Made by a program: the position numbers and the translations under genes. From positions 23,097-87,096 of the forward strand of contig NZ_MDVX01000018.1 in NCBI RefSeq assembly GCF_001719615.1: a DNA stretch of 64,000 nucleotides, given 5' to 3'. Under the pieces are notes generated by a model. It was not told the DNA's origin. It worked only from the letters and a program-made list of their open reading frames with translations, and searched no databases. Of the stretch, positions 1 to 8,737 are shown in pieces (the first letter of the stretch is position 1; each line of letters starts with the position of its first letter). This DNA is from Neptunicoccus sediminis (GTDB lineage: Bacteria; Pseudomonadota; Alphaproteobacteria; Rhodobacterales; Rhodobacteraceae).

Positions 1-646
1 GAATGGTCAGGCCGAACACACCCATTTCCGCCAGTTCCTTGATGATCTCCATCGGGATCAATTCATCCTTCAGATGCCATTCATGGGCGTATGGCATCAC
101 CTTGTCGTCGGCAAAGCGGCGGAACTGGTCGCGGATCATTTCCAGTTCTTCGTCAAGTCCGGTGGCGCCAACAGTCGCGGCACCCTCCCGTTCCAGCATC
201 AAAGTAACCAGACGGGCGCGGGCGGCCTGTGTGTTGCCTTCCTCTGTCAGGGTCTGGACGCTCTCCACCGCCAAAGCCTTCTGGTCCTGTTGCGACAGGC
301 CAAGATCCTGAAGCCGGACCACTTCGCCTTGGGACATGGGAATGCCGCCCCAGATCTGCCAGAGATATTCGCCAAAGCCGATTTGCAGCAGCAGCTGTTC
401 CAGCTCGCTGAATTTGCCGTCCTGTTCCAGTCGCGCGGCCCATTTATGCATCTGCCGCAGGGATTCCAGATAGGTCGCGAACCACGCAAGCCCGTGTGTC
501 GCGAACTGGTGTTCCTCAAGCGCTTTGCCGTTCAGACGCCCGTCGATGTTGACTTGCTCGGAAAGTTTCTGACGGGCGCGATCCACCACGTTTTCAACAG
601 CAGGGATGGCAGCGGCGCAGGTGTTCAGCAGATTGGGCAACAACAT
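1..646 (-). CDS. mcd: (2S)-methylsuccinyl-CoA dehydrogenase, N-terminal part (runs off left edge)
   Basis: An acyl-CoA dehydrogenase reading frame enters the window on the minus strand and stays open to base 1, so only about 215 N-terminal residues are visible. The ATG at 646 opens with MLLPNLLNTC. The first ~160 residues are a helical extension that ordinary acyl-CoA dehydrogenases lack; then comes the family start DQFRRFADDKVMPYAHEWHL followed by ELAEMGVFGLT. The long extension is typical of the FAD enzyme that oxidises (2S)-methylsuccinyl-CoA to mesaconyl-CoA in the ethylmalonyl-CoA pathway of acetate assimilation. Seen: the extension and the family motifs. Inferred: the exact substrate, because the catalytic half lies outside the window. 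A general acyl-CoA dehydrogenase with an N-terminal extension is the alternative. Confidence 0.82.
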   Translation of the reverse strand, partial: MLLPNLLNTCAAAIPAVENVVDRARQKLSEQVNIDGRLNGKALEEHQFATHGLAWFATYLESLRQMHKWAARLEQDGKFSELEQLLLQIGFGEYLWQIWGGIPMSQGEVVRLQDLGLSQQDQKALAVESVQTLTEEGNTQAARARLVTLMLEREGAATVGATGLDEELEMIRDQFRRFADDKVMPYAHEWHLKDELIPMEIIKELAEMGVFGLTI

Positions 647-793
647 ATTGGATTCGTCCTTGTGAAGGCTTCAGGTGTTGCCGTCTGAAGTAAGTGGACT
701 GCCGGAGTGGGTCAATGCTGCAACGCAATAAAAATGCTGTAATGCGGCAAAATGTGTAAGATTGTTGCGGCTCGTGGGTCCAGCGGTCCTGCG

Positions 794-1708
794 CTACAGG
801 GCTGCCCGCAAAAGCTGGGCGGCAACGATCACGACGATTGACCCCGCCGCAAGTTCGAGAACCGGCACCGCCACGCGCAGCACCGGGGCAGAGCGCAAAC
901 CTTGCAGTGTGCTTTCACGCAGACCCACGGCAGCCAGTGCTACAGCGACTGTGACGCTGGCAGTGCCCAATGCCATTGCAAAGGTGCCCATGATGCCAGC
1001 GGTCACAATTCCCATCCGCCACGTCAGGATCAGCAGGAAGATCGCGCCGGTGCACGGACGCATTGCGATGGCCCCTACCAGCACCAGAAGATCGCGCAGC
1101 GAAGAAACCCGTGCTGCCTCTTCGGGGGTGGGGCCGTGTCGGTGGCCACAATCGGCGCAGACTTCGCCGTGCCCTGTGTGGTCATGGGGCTGAACATGGG
1201 CGGCAATGTGGGGCTGACGGTCACGCCAAAGCCTGCGCAATCCGCGCAAGACCAGCCACGCGCCCACCAGCAGGATCGCGGCATAGCTTGCCGGGGCGAA
1301 AAAATCCTCTGCCGCCCCGACCAGTTGTTTGCTGCCCCATCCCAGTATCAGAATACCGCAATAGACCAGAACAACCGCCGTAACCGCCTGCGCCAGACTG
1401 GACACCAGCGCAATTCCGGCAAGCCGGAGCATCGCTACACGCGCGCCCAACCCGTAGCCGCCGATCAGGATTTTGCCATGTCCCGGACCGACCGCATGGA
1501 AGAACCCGTAGGCAAAGCAGACCCCCATCAGGCCGAGCGTCGCCCCCGGATCTCCCGCACGCAAACCGCGCAGCGCACCAGCCATGGCGTTCTGGAAGTC
1601 CCGTTGCATGGAGGCGGCCCAAACAGCGATGGCGTCAAACCCGCCGCCGATCCACAAAAGAAGCATTGCCGCCGCCGCTCCAACGGCGAAAATCAGGAGG
1701 ATGCGCAT
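794..1708 (-). CDS. NicO/RcnA-family nickel/cobalt permease
   Basis: A 304-residue inner-membrane protein with about six hydrophobic segments. It carries the family signature HAVGPGHGK near residue 70, where His and Gly residues are thought to form the metal path, and a second conserved motif MRPCTGAIFLLILTW near residue 210. The loop between residues 165 and 195 is rich in His and Cys (HIAAHVQPHDHTGHGE, CADCGHRHG), which suits a metal-sensing or metal-binding cytoplasmic segment. The start ATG overlaps the last 16 nt of the upstream DUF1007 gene, so the two are translationally coupled. NicO proteins move Ni2+ or Co2+, in either direction depending on subfamily. With a cobalamin/cobalt block 10 kb away, cobalt is plausible, but neither the ion nor the direction can be read from sequence. 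Confidence 0.85.
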   Translation of the reverse strand: MRILLIFAVGAAAAMLLLWIGGGFDAIAVWAASMQRDFQNAMAGALRGLRAGDPGATLGLMGVCFAYGFFHAVGPGHGKILIGGYGLGARVAMLRLAGIALVSSLAQAVTAVVLVYCGILILGWGSKQLVGAAEDFFAPASYAAILLVGAWLVLRGLRRLWRDRQPHIAAHVQPHDHTGHGEVCADCGHRHGPTPEEAARVSSLRDLLVLVGAIAMRPCTGAIFLLILTWRMGIVTAGIMGTFAMALGTASVTVAVALAAVGLRESTLQGLRSAPVLRVAVPVLELAAGSIVVIVAAQLLRAAL

Positions 1709-2346
1709 TCTAGAAATACCGTATCTGCAAAGAGTTCACCAACCTCGGGGAAGCTGTCATCCCCGTCATATTGCGCAGAGTTTTCGCCGTAGAGCAGGCT
1801 TTCGACTGCATCATAGGCTTTGGGTAAATCGGCGGCTGTGATGGCCAGTGAACAGGCGGGGTTGTCGATGACTTCGACCCCGTGATCGAGCGTATAGGCG
1901 CTGTAAAACGTGGGGTCGTAGACTTTGACTATGGTTTCGCCAGCTGACGGTTCGATACGGTTCAGCAGGGGACGGATGTGCCATGTCAGCAGGCGACCGT
2001 CCTCAAGCGCGGCTCCGGGTTCCAGCGGCGGGCCGAGCGCGACCGCGTCATCGTTATGGGTGACATAGAGATCGCCTTCAAAGCCTTCGACCCAATTCGT
2101 ATCAAAACCGGCGAGTTTTTCCTGTTCTTCCACAGTGATGGTGCCGTCGCCGTCCTGATCGAGTTCCAGTTCTTCCAATTGGAGGAGGGAGTAAAATTCG
2201 TCATAGGACCAGAACACACGCAACGCGGCCAGCTTTCCATTGTCGTCAAACAGAAAATGGACACCCGCATCCACATAAACATGGGGATGGGTCACAGCCG
2301 GTAACGGGGTGAGAGCCAGCAGAGCGGTAAGGGTGAAACGTTTCAT
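1693..2346 (-). CDS. DUF1007-family exported protein
   Basis: A 217-residue protein starting MKRFTLTALLALTPLPAVTH, a clear Sec signal peptide with the mature part beginning HPHVYVDAGVHF. An EF-hand-like acidic loop, DQDGDGTITVEE, lies near residues 64-75. DUF1007 proteins are regularly encoded beside NicO-type nickel/cobalt permeases, and here the two genes overlap. A periplasmic metal-handling or accessory role is the usual inference; the biochemical function is unknown. The N-terminal His-Pro-His after signal cleavage could bind a metal ion. It is the first gene of the pair, so the region upstream, with its 14-bp palindrome array, is the likely control region. Confidence 0.83.
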   Translation of the reverse strand: MKRFTLTALLALTPLPAVTHPHVYVDAGVHFLFDDNGKLAALRVFWSYDEFYSLLQLEELELDQDGDGTITVEEQEKLAGFDTNWVEGFEGDLYVTHNDDAVALGPPLEPGAALEDGRLLTWHIRPLLNRIEPSAGETIVKVYDPTFYSAYTLDHGVEVIDNPACSLAITAADLPKAYDAVESLLYGENSAQYDGDDSFPEVGELFADTVFLECASS

Positions 2347-2660
2347 AGCAGAATTTTAGGCAGGCTGTGCGGTACGGGCAAGCGGAGAGTTCAGGACATA
2401 GGCGCAACACCGCTGGTCGTGCGGCGGCGGCGGTGAGGCGTAGATGAGAGGTGCTAGGGCCGGGGCGGAGTCATAGGGCAGGGGCGCTTGATCACCCTGC
2501 AAATATGAAGCGTCATAAATGAAGCTTCATAATAGAAGCTTCTTATATGAAGCTTCACAATTAAGGGTTTGTTAAGAAATGCGCCCCCCCGCGCAGGTAA
2601 GGGCTTCGACCGCGGCGGGTGTGTCTTTGTGACGGGCGCTTGACCTGACCGCTACAGCCT
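2347..2660. other. Gene-free stretch upstream of the DUF1007/NicO pair
   Basis: No convincing gene is seen. On the minus strand a GC-rich frame is open from about 2518 down to a TAA at about 2363, but it has no ATG/GTG start and matches nothing I recognise. The stretch holds the 14-bp palindrome array (2507-2556) and presumably the promoter of the DUF1007/NicO pair. I looked for a cobalamin riboswitch here and did not find the conserved boxes. Confidence 0.5.
2507..2556. repeat. Four-copy 14-bp-phased GAAGCTTC palindrome array
   Basis: GAAGCTTC occurs at 2521, 2535 and 2549, with a one-base variant GAAGCGTC at 2507. The spacing is exactly 14 bp each time, with 6-bp A/T-rich linkers (ataaat, ataata, ttatat). 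Each 8-mer is self-complementary. The array sits about 160 bp upstream of the DUF1007 start and about 100 bp beyond the 3' end of the DUF1294 gene. Regularly phased dyads of this kind usually bind a protein cooperatively. A metal-responsive regulator of the adjacent permease operon is the simplest guess, but no regulator gene is next to it. Confidence 0.85.
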
Positions 2661-2960
2661 TCAGGACAGCAGCATCTGCCGTGTGGTGGGGATAACCAGC
2701 AGTACGACCAACAGGATCTGCGCAATCAGGATCAGGTTCAGAACCAGTGCAAACGGCTGTTTGCGGGTCTTGTGGCGCAACGCATATTGCCCCCATTTCG
2801 CCCCAAGCGATCCGCCAAGAATAGCCAGCGCCAACAGTGTATTTTCAGGCACCCGCCAGCCGCGTTTTTCGGCCTGCCGCTTGTCATGTTGAAACAAACC
2901 AAAGGTAATCAGATTGATCACGCCCATATAGGCGCCAAGCAGAAGGAAGAAATTTATCAT
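2661..2960 (-). CDS. DUF1294-family small membrane protein
   Basis: A 99-residue protein beginning MINFFLLLGAYMGVINLITF, with a second hydrophobic pair at the C terminus (FALVLNLILIAQILLVVLLV). Between them is the family core FQHDKRQAEKRGWRVPENTLL followed by ALAILGGSLGAKWGQY. These are the features of DUF1294, a family of unknown function. The frame could extend upstream to 3008, but that would place the pckA terminator hairpin inside the coding region, so the ATG at 2960 is preferred; AAGAAG lies upstream on the minus strand only weakly. It follows pckA on the same strand behind that terminator. Confidence 0.8.
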   Translation of the reverse strand: MINFFLLLGAYMGVINLITFGLFQHDKRQAEKRGWRVPENTLLALAILGGSLGAKWGQYALRHKTRKQPFALVLNLILIAQILLVVLLVIPTTRQMLLS

Positions 2961-2969
2961 GGCATCCGC

Positions 2970-3002
2970 AAGAAAAAATGGCCGGAGCAGAGACTCCGGC
3001 CA
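2970..3002 (-). terminator. Rho-independent terminator of pckA
   Basis: A 9-bp perfect stem (2979-2987 with 2994-3002, TGGCCGGAG/CTCCGGCCA) with a 6-nt loop is followed on the minus strand by a TTTTTT run. It lies 25 nt after the pckA stop codon. Confidence 0.85.
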
Positions 3003-3026
3003 ATTCAATTAACCGTCAGCGCAGGC

Positions 3027-4631
3027 TTAACCGGCTTTTACTTTTTCCGCCAGCACATCATCGCTCACATAGTCTTCGTATTGGGCGAAGTTGTCGCTGA
3101 ACATCTGCACCAGCTTGGCCGCATTGCGGTCATAGCTTTCCGGATTGTCCCAGGTGCGGCGCGGATCAAGCAGGACATCTGCAACCCCTTCGCAAGAAGT
3201 TGGCACGTCAAAGCCAAAGTTTTCATCCTTGCGGAATTCCACATCCTTCAGCGTCCCGTCCAAAGCCGCTGTCAGCAAGGTGCGTGTGGCGTGGATCGGC
3301 ATCCGCGAGCCGGTGCCATAGGCGCCCCCAGTCCAGCCGGTGTTCACCAGCCAGCAGGTCGCACCGGATTGCGCAATCCGGTCGCGCAGCAAGGCGCCAT
3401 AGGCTTCGGGACGGCGCGGCATGAAAGGCGCGCCAAAGCAGGTAGAGAATGTCGGCTGCGGCTCGGTCACGCCCCGTTCGGTGCCAGCCACCTTAGAGGT
3501 AAAGCCAGACAGGAAATGGTACATCGCCTGCGCCGGTGTCAGCCGCGCGATCGGGGGCAGGACACCAAAGGCATCACAGGTCAGCATGATGATGTTGCGC
3601 GGCGTGCCGCCAAGGCCGGTGTCCGAAGCGTTGGAAATATAATGCAGCGGGTAGGCGCACCGCATGTTGGCGGTCAGGCTGTCATCGTCAAAATCCAGCT
3701 CTTTGGTGAACGGATCGTAAACCATGTTCTCGATCACGGTGCCGAACTTCTGCGTGGTCGCATAGATTTCCGGCTCTGCCTCTTGGGACAGGTTGATCGT
3801 CTTTGCATAGCAGCCGCCTTCAAAGTTGAAGGTGCCGTTGTCCGACCAGCCGTGTTCGTCGTCCCCGATCAGCACACGGTTCGGGTCCGCAGACAATGTC
3901 GTCTTGCCGGTGCCCGACAGGCCGAAGAAAACTGCCACATCGTCTGTGTCGTCCTTGGCGTGGTTGGCAGAACAATGCATCGGCATGACACCCTGATCCG
4001 GCAGCAGATAGTTCAGCAGGGAGAAGACGGATTTCTTGTTCTCGCCGGCGTATTCCGTGCCACCGATCAGAATCAGCTTCTTTTCGATAGAGATCGCAAT
4101 GACCGTATCGCTGCGACAGCCGTGTTTGGCTGGGTCGGCCTTGAAGGACGGGCAGTTGATCACGGTATATTCCGGAACGAAACTGTCGAGCTCTTCGGGT
4201 TCGGGGCGGCGCAGCATGGTGCGGATAAACAACGAGTGCCAGGCCAGTTCGGTGATCATACGCACGTTGACACGATAGTCGGGGTCGGCGCCGCCGAACA
4301 GATCCTGCACGTAATAGTCCTTGCCCCCCATATGGGCGCGCATATCGGCGTGCAATTGGTCAAAGGCATCTGCAGCCATAGGCGGGTTGTTTTCCCACCA
4401 GATAGTGTCTTTGACCGATGGCTCGTCGACCACGAATTTATCTTTGGGGGAGCGGCCGGTGAATTTGCCGGTGGAGACGAGAATCGTGCCGCCCTGACCC
4501 AGCTCACCTTCGCCTTTTTTGATCGCAATCTCGATCAGCGCAGATTCCCGCAGGTTGTAATGTGCAGTTGCGACGCCGGTAATACCGGTTTTTTCCAGCG
4601 TCTGGGTCGGATTTACGCGACCTGCTTCCAT
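3027..4631 (-). CDS. pckA: Phosphoenolpyruvate carboxykinase (ATP)
   Basis: 534 residues, the normal length of the ATP-dependent enzyme that converts oxaloacetate plus ATP to phosphoenolpyruvate and CO2, the first step of gluconeogenesis, in the cytoplasm. Visible motifs: the substrate-site stretch TGRSPKDKF near residue 55, the kinase-1a P-loop [11 protein letters not shown] near residue 235, the metal/ATP motif IGDDEHGW near residue 255, and NTGWTGG near residue 430. The start is placed at [13 protein letters not shown] because the minus strand has GAGGAG 7 nt upstream; a longer frame up to 4673 has no ribosome site. It is divergent from chvI, an arrangement that is common in this group and in rhizobia. 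It ends at its own terminator. Confidence 0.97.
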   Translation of the reverse strand: MEAGRVNPTQTLEKTGITGVATAHYNLRESALIEIAIKKGEGELGQGGTILVSTGKFTGRSPKDKFVVDEPSVKDTIWWENNPPMAADAFDQLHADMRAHMGGKDYYVQDLFGGADPDYRVNVRMITELAWHSLFIRTMLRRPEPEELDSFVPEYTVINCPSFKADPAKHGCRSDTVIAISIEKKLILIGGTEYAGENKKSVFSLLNYLLPDQGVMPMHCSANHAKDDTDDVAVFFGLSGTGKTTLSADPNRVLIGDDEHGWSDNGTFNFEGGCYAKTINLSQEAEPEIYATTQKFGTVIENMVYDPFTKELDFDDDSLTANMRCAYPLHYISNASDTGLGGTPRNIIMLTCDAFGVLPPIARLTPAQAMYHFLSGFTSKVAGTERGVTEPQPTFSTCFGAPFMPRRPEAYGALLRDRIAQSGATCWLVNTGWTGGAYGTGSRMPIHATRTLLTAALDGTLKDVEFRKDENFGFDVPTSCEGVADVLLDPRRTWDNPESYDRNAAKLVQMFSDNFAQYEDYVSDDVLAEKVKAG

Positions 4632-4974
4632 ATTAATGCTCCTCAAAGCGGGCGCGGGTTTCGCGGCCAGCACTTGAATTTAACGATTATGGTCGTTGGG
4701 GACCCATGGTTTTGTGCCGTTCCAGCACCGCGGTTTGTATAGCACCATCGTCTTTGAATGGAAGGCTCGGGGGCGGGCAATACCGCGCAGTTAACGTTAA
4801 CTTTGCGAAAAAGTTTTTCTTCGAACGTTAAGAAAGTGTGACTCAAAGGACAAAATTAGCAAAAATTGTGGCGAAAAATAGACCACTTAACCCAAAACCG
4901 TTTGCTTCGTTAACCGAGCATAACCTAAATGAGCGTAATTATAAAAATAATGCAGGCAAGTATCGAGGGCAAAA
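4632..4974. promoter_or_regulatory. Divergent pckA / chvI control region
   Basis: This 343-bp stretch between two divergent starts holds no gene. It is unusually A/T-rich towards chvI. A perfect 12-bp palindrome GTTAACGTTAAC sits at 4790-4801, and its core AACGTTAA recurs at 4824-4831 beside a run of A and T tracts. Both promoters must lie here. A full CtrA-type site (TTAA-N7-TTAA) was looked for and not found. Confidence 0.5.
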
Positions 4975-5679
4975 ATGGCACGAATTGCGTTGGTCGATGA
5001 CGACCGGAATATCCTCACTTCAGTCTCTATGACGCTGGAAGCAGAAGGATACGATGTTTCTACTTATAATGACGGGCTACAGGCGTTGAACGCCTTCACG
5101 GACGAGCTGCCGGACATGGCCGTGCTCGACATAAAAATGCCCAGAATGGACGGTATGGATCTGCTCAGCCGCTTACGGCAGAGAACGGACATGCCTGTGA
5201 TTTTCCTGACCTCCAAAGATGACGAGATTGACGAAGTGCTCGGTCTGCGCATGGGCGCTGACGATTACGTGCGCAAACCCTTCTCCCAGCGTCTTCTGGT
5301 GGAACGGATCCGCGCGATTCTGCGCCGTCAGGAAGCCAAAATTTCCGACGCCGGAAAGACCGACGATGCACCGAATGAAAACCTGATCGAACGGGGCGAT
5401 CTGACGATGGACCCGTTGCGCCATGCGGTGACATGGAAGGGTAAACCGGTCAGTCTGACCGTCACGGAATTCCTTTTGTTGCAGGCACTTGCCAGCCGTC
5501 CGGGGTTTGTCAAAAGCCGCGACCAGTTAATGGATGTGGCCTATGACGATCAGGTTTACGTTGACGACCGTACCATCGACAGCCACATCAAACGCCTGCG
5601 TAAAAAGATGCGTAGTGTTGATGACGACTTCTCGGCAATCGAGACGCTCTACGGTATCGGGTACCGGTACACCGAGTAA
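4975..5679 (+). CDS. chvI: Response regulator ChvI
   Basis: A 234-residue OmpR-class regulator. The receiver domain (1-120) has the acidic pocket VDDD at 7-10, the phosphoacceptor Asp52 in [13 protein letters not shown], Thr in FLTSK and Lys in DDYVRKPFS. The C-terminal winged helix (about 145-234) ends [20 protein letters not shown]. It is directly followed by its kinase with a 1-nt overlap (TAATG). In rhizobia and Brucella, ChvI with ChvG responds to acid or envelope stress and is essential for host interaction; here it is chromosomal and divergent from pckA. That assignment rests on domain sequence plus gene order. Confidence 0.93.
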   Translation: MARIALVDDDRNILTSVSMTLEAEGYDVSTYNDGLQALNAFTDELPDMAVLDIKMPRMDGMDLLSRLRQRTDMPVIFLTSKDDEIDEVLGLRMGADDYVRKPFSQRLLVERIRAILRRQEAKISDAGKTDDAPNENLIERGDLTMDPLRHAVTWKGKPVSLTVTEFLLLQALASRPGFVKSRDQLMDVAYDDQVYVDDRTIDSHIKRLRKKMRSVDDDFSAIETLYGIGYRYTE

Positions 5680-7346
5680 TGGCGTTGCTGGCGGACGAAC
5701 ATATAACGGAAAAACCGCGCGGGGGCCGGGGATTTTCGTTGGGACGCATAGCAAAAGCTATCGGATTGCGCGGCGGCTCCGGCTTGCTGCGCTCTTTCGG
5801 GTTGGAACATCTGACGCGCGTCCGCACGTCGGCGCTGGCGCGGCGCATTATTACCTTCAACCTGATTGCTTTGTGCATCCTTCTTGTGGGGATGTTGTAT
5901 CTTAACCAGTTCAAAGGCGGTGCGGTTGTTGAAAAACAGACCAGCATGCTGATCGAATCAGAGCTGTATTCCAGCGTGATCGAAGCAAGACTGCTGGATG
6001 AACGCACGCCGAACAGCGCCCTGATCAGCGGTCTGCCGGTATCCGAAGGTTTGATCGCGCGGGTTTATCTTGGTGACAGTGCGCTGGCAGCGCAGGTTGA
6101 CGGCGGACCAAGCCCGTTCAAGGCGGGCAGCGGTATTCTGGCGTGGCTGGGCCGCGCGATGGATGTGCTTCCCGGTTTGCGGAACATGGGGGGCGGGAAT
6201 ACCCGCATGTCCGAGCAGTTCTTCGCGGACGAACTGTCCCGCGCTGCATTGTCCGGTCAGGAACTCATCCGCCGCGCCTCAACCCAGAGCCACGAAACAG
6301 TGCTGGGGGTCGGGCGTCCGATTCTGGTGGACGGAAATGTGGCGGCGGCGATGGTGCTGACCTCGCAGCCGGGCTATCTGGACGGGTTGATCCATACGGA
6401 ACAACAGGCCGTGTTGCGCCTGTTCCTGCTGGCGGTTGTTGTCTCGGTCGTGCTGTCCGTTGTTCTGGCCAATACGATTGCGAATCCGATCCATGATCTG
6501 GCGCGCGCAGCCGAGGCCGGAACCACCCGTGAAGGGCGTCAGGGCGATGCGGCACGGGTGCGAATCCCTGATCTGTCGGGGCGTCCGGATGAAATCGGCC
6601 GTCTCAGCCGTGCCATGCGGGACATGACCTCGGCGTTGTATGACCGGATCGACACCAACGAAGAATTTGCAGCCGATGTTGCCCATGAGATCAAGAATCC
6701 TCTGGCCTCGCTGCGGTCTGCGGTGGAAACCCTGCGGATTGCCCCCGAAGGCGATGGCCGCCAGAGGTTGCTAGATGTGATCGAACATGATGTGCGGCGT
6801 CTGGACCGTCTGGTCAGCGATATTTCCAATGCCTCCCGTCTGGATGCGGAACTGGTCAAGGAAGAGGAAGAACCCTTCGATCTGACGCTGATGCTCAGCC
6901 GGATTTCCGATTTCCACAGCCATGAAGCCAATGACAAAGGTGTGGAACTGATCTGGGATGCACCGGCCAAGCCGATCGTCTTTGACGGGATGGAGGCACG
7001 ACTGGCGCAGGTCTTTGTGAACCTGATCTCCAACGCTGTGTCCTTCTGCGGCGAAGGCGATGCGGTGCGGGTTTGGGCACGGGAAAAAGACAACCGTGTG
7101 TTGGTCGTGGTGGAAGATACAGGTCCGGGCATCCCCGAAGAGGCCCTGACCAAAGTCTTCACTCGCTTTTATTCCGAACGCCCCGAGAGCGATTACGGCA
7201 ATAACTCCGGTCTGGGGCTTTCGATCTCCAAACAGATCGTCGAAGCCCATAAAGGCGTGATCTGGGCGGAGAACATCCATCCGCAAGATGCTGAAGACGG
7301 CGATGCCCCGTTGGGGGCCCGCTTTGTGGTCGGCCTGCCGGTCTGA
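5679..7346 (+). CDS. chvG: Sensor histidine kinase ChvG
   Basis: A 555-residue inner-membrane kinase. A short basic cytoplasmic start is followed by a first membrane helix (IITFNLIALCILLVGMLYL, about residues 50-70), a periplasmic domain of about 190 residues, and a second helix (LFLLAVVVSVVLSVVLANTI). Then come a HAMP segment, the phosphoacceptor box ADVAHEIKNPLASLRS, the N box VNLISNAVSFC, and the ATP-lid boxes VVEDTGPGIPEEAL and NNSGLGLSISKQIVEAH. Length and order match ChvG/ExoS. The ATG overlaps the chvI stop by one base, so the pair is co-translated. It heads a run of same-strand genes (hprK, rapZ, EIIA, HPr), linking envelope sensing to the regulatory phosphotransferase system. Confidence 0.93.
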   Translation: MALLADEHITEKPRGGRGFSLGRIAKAIGLRGGSGLLRSFGLEHLTRVRTSALARRIITFNLIALCILLVGMLYLNQFKGGAVVEKQTSMLIESELYSSVIEARLLDERTPNSALISGLPVSEGLIARVYLGDSALAAQVDGGPSPFKAGSGILAWLGRAMDVLPGLRNMGGGNTRMSEQFFADELSRAALSGQELIRRASTQSHETVLGVGRPILVDGNVAAAMVLTSQPGYLDGLIHTEQQAVLRLFLLAVVVSVVLSVVLANTIANPIHDLARAAEAGTTREGRQGDAARVRIPDLSGRPDEIGRLSRAMRDMTSALYDRIDTNEEFAADVAHEIKNPLASLRSAVETLRIAPEGDGRQRLLDVIEHDVRRLDRLVSDISNASRLDAELVKEEEEPFDLTLMLSRISDFHSHEANDKGVELIWDAPAKPIVFDGMEARLAQVFVNLISNAVSFCGEGDAVRVWAREKDNRVLVVVEDTGPGIPEEALTKVFTRFYSERPESDYGNNSGLGLSISKQIVEAHKGVIWAENIHPQDAEDGDAPLGARFVVGLPV

Positions 7347-7356
7347 TCCGGCGGCA

Positions 7357-7794
7357 ATGACCGACTTGATTGAAAAAAGCCCTGTCCACGGCACTGCGGT
7401 TGCAGTCAACGGGCAGGGCTTTTTGATTATGGGGCCGTCGGGATCAGGTAAATCCGGTCTCGCGCTGCAAATGATCGCGCTGGGTGCCGATCTGGTTGCG
7501 GATGATCAGGTGCTTCTGACGCATCGCGCGGGTCAGGTCTGGATGTCCTCACCAGCCCCGCTGCACGGGATGATAGAGGCCCGCGGCATCGGATTGCTGC
7601 GCCAGCCCGCGGTACAAGCGGCCCGCCTGAGCCGTGTTGTCGATCTTTCAGCCGAACCCGAGACGCGAATGCCACACCCCCGAAGTGTTCACGTAATGGG
7701 GAGCAGAATTGACTTGCTAAAGGGGCGCAATATTCCAAATCTGGCATCTATTCTGCTACTCTTGGGACGTGATGGACCAGTCGATGGGCGTTAG
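7357..7794 (+). CDS. hprK: Short-form HPr kinase/phosphorylase
   Basis: 145 residues from MTDLIEKSPVHGTAVAV. The P-loop GPSGSGKSGLALQ lies near residue 28 and the conserved LVADDQVLL follows. The protein corresponds only to the catalytic C-terminal half of Gram-positive HprK, as is usual in alphaproteobacteria, where the N-terminal domain is missing. It phosphorylates HPr on a serine, and that target (Ser45 of the HPr encoded at 9148) is present. The start at 7357 is chosen because the longer frame would overlap chvG by 59 nt; it lies 10 nt after the chvG stop. Confidence 0.9.
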   Translation: MTDLIEKSPVHGTAVAVNGQGFLIMGPSGSGKSGLALQMIALGADLVADDQVLLTHRAGQVWMSSPAPLHGMIEARGIGLLRQPAVQAARLSRVVDLSAEPETRMPHPRSVHVMGSRIDLLKGRNIPNLASILLLLGRDGPVDGR

Positions 7795-7826
7795 GCGCAC
7801 GACGGTCCGCCGCGCATTGGGCTGTT

Positions 7827-8714
7827 ATGATTGAAAGACCGATCAAGGATGTGAACACGACGGTAGTTCTTGTCACCGGACCGTCCGGCGCCGGCCGCAC
7901 CACCGCTATCAACGCCTTTGAAGATCTGGGCTATGAAACCATCCACAACATTCCGCTGGCGCTGTTGCACCGTCTGATCACGGGGCCGTCTGTCGGGCGG
8001 CCTATGGCGCTCGGGATTGATGTGCGGACTCGGGATTTCTCGGTCAGCGGTGTGTTTGAAATTCAGGAAGCCTTTGCCCAGAGCAGTGAATATGAACCCT
8101 CGCTGCTTTTTCTGGACTGTCAGGCCGACCGTCTGTTGCAGCGCTATTCCGAAACGCGCCGCCGTCATCCGATGGCGCTGGCCGAAACGCCGGCACGCGG
8201 TATTGAGCGGGAAGCTGAACTGCTGGCCCCGTTGCGGGACCGTGCGGATATACTGATCGACACCACGACTTTGACGCCTCACGAGCTGAAAGCGGATATT
8301 GGCGAGTTGTTCGGGGCGGAAAACTCAACCGGTCTGGCCGTTTCGGTCCAGTCGTTTTCTTACAAAAGGGGGGTGCCGCGCGGTGTGGACATGGTCATGG
8401 ACTGCCGCTTTTTGCGCAACCCTTACTGGGATGAGTCCTTGCGCGGTAAAACCGGCATGGATGCAGAGGTGCTGACCTATGTGCGCGGGGATGCCCGCTA
8501 TGAGCCGTTCTTTTCAAAGCTGAAAGATTTGACCTCACTGCTGTTGCCTGCCTATCGTGACGAAGGAAAAGCGCATTTCAGTATCGGGCTGGGATGCACA
8601 GGTGGACAACACAGGTCTGTGGCTCTGACAGAAGAATTGGCCAAAGCCCTTGCGGCCGACGGTTGGCAGGTGTCTAAGCGGCACCGGGAAATGGAACGGC
8701 GCAAAAACGCCTGA
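7827..8714 (+). CDS. rapZ: RapZ/YvcJ-family nucleotide-binding protein
   Basis: 295 residues, the full family length. The N-terminal P-loop domain begins VLVTGPSGAGRTTAINAFEDLGY; the C-terminal domain has the diagnostic SFSYKRGVPRGVDMVMDCRFLRNPYW and GLGCTGGQHRSVALTEELA. In Escherichia coli RapZ binds small RNAs that control glucosamine-6-phosphate synthase. In alphaproteobacteria the gene sits with hprK and HPr and its role is less settled. Oddity: the invariant Walker A lysine is replaced by arginine (GAGRTT); I believe this is seen in relatives, but it should change nucleotide handling. The gene follows hprK by 32 nt. Confidence 0.92.
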   Translation: MIERPIKDVNTTVVLVTGPSGAGRTTAINAFEDLGYETIHNIPLALLHRLITGPSVGRPMALGIDVRTRDFSVSGVFEIQEAFAQSSEYEPSLLFLDCQADRLLQRYSETRRRHPMALAETPARGIEREAELLAPLRDRADILIDTTTLTPHELKADIGELFGAENSTGLAVSVQSFSYKRGVPRGVDMVMDCRFLRNPYWDESLRGKTGMDAEVLTYVRGDARYEPFFSKLKDLTSLLLPAYRDEGKAHFSIGLGCTGGQHRSVALTEELAKALAADGWQVSKRHREMERRKNA

Positions 8715-8737
8715 AGGTTTGTGAAGGAGTGATCCGG

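Noticed and set aside
2360..2520. Start-less GC-rich minus frame and possible cobalamin riboswitch ahead of DUF1007/NicO
   Set aside because: No ATG/GTG start or known domain, and neither the B12 box nor the GCCACTG/GGGAAGG elements are present there.
2772..4742. 656-codon open frame on the plus strand opposite pckA
   Set aside because: It is a shadow of the GC-rich pckA codons. The minus strand has all PEPCK motifs, a ribosome site and a terminator.
4780..4974. CtrA binding site upstream of chvI
   Set aside because: Several TTAA motifs are present, but none with the 7-bp spacing of the full site.
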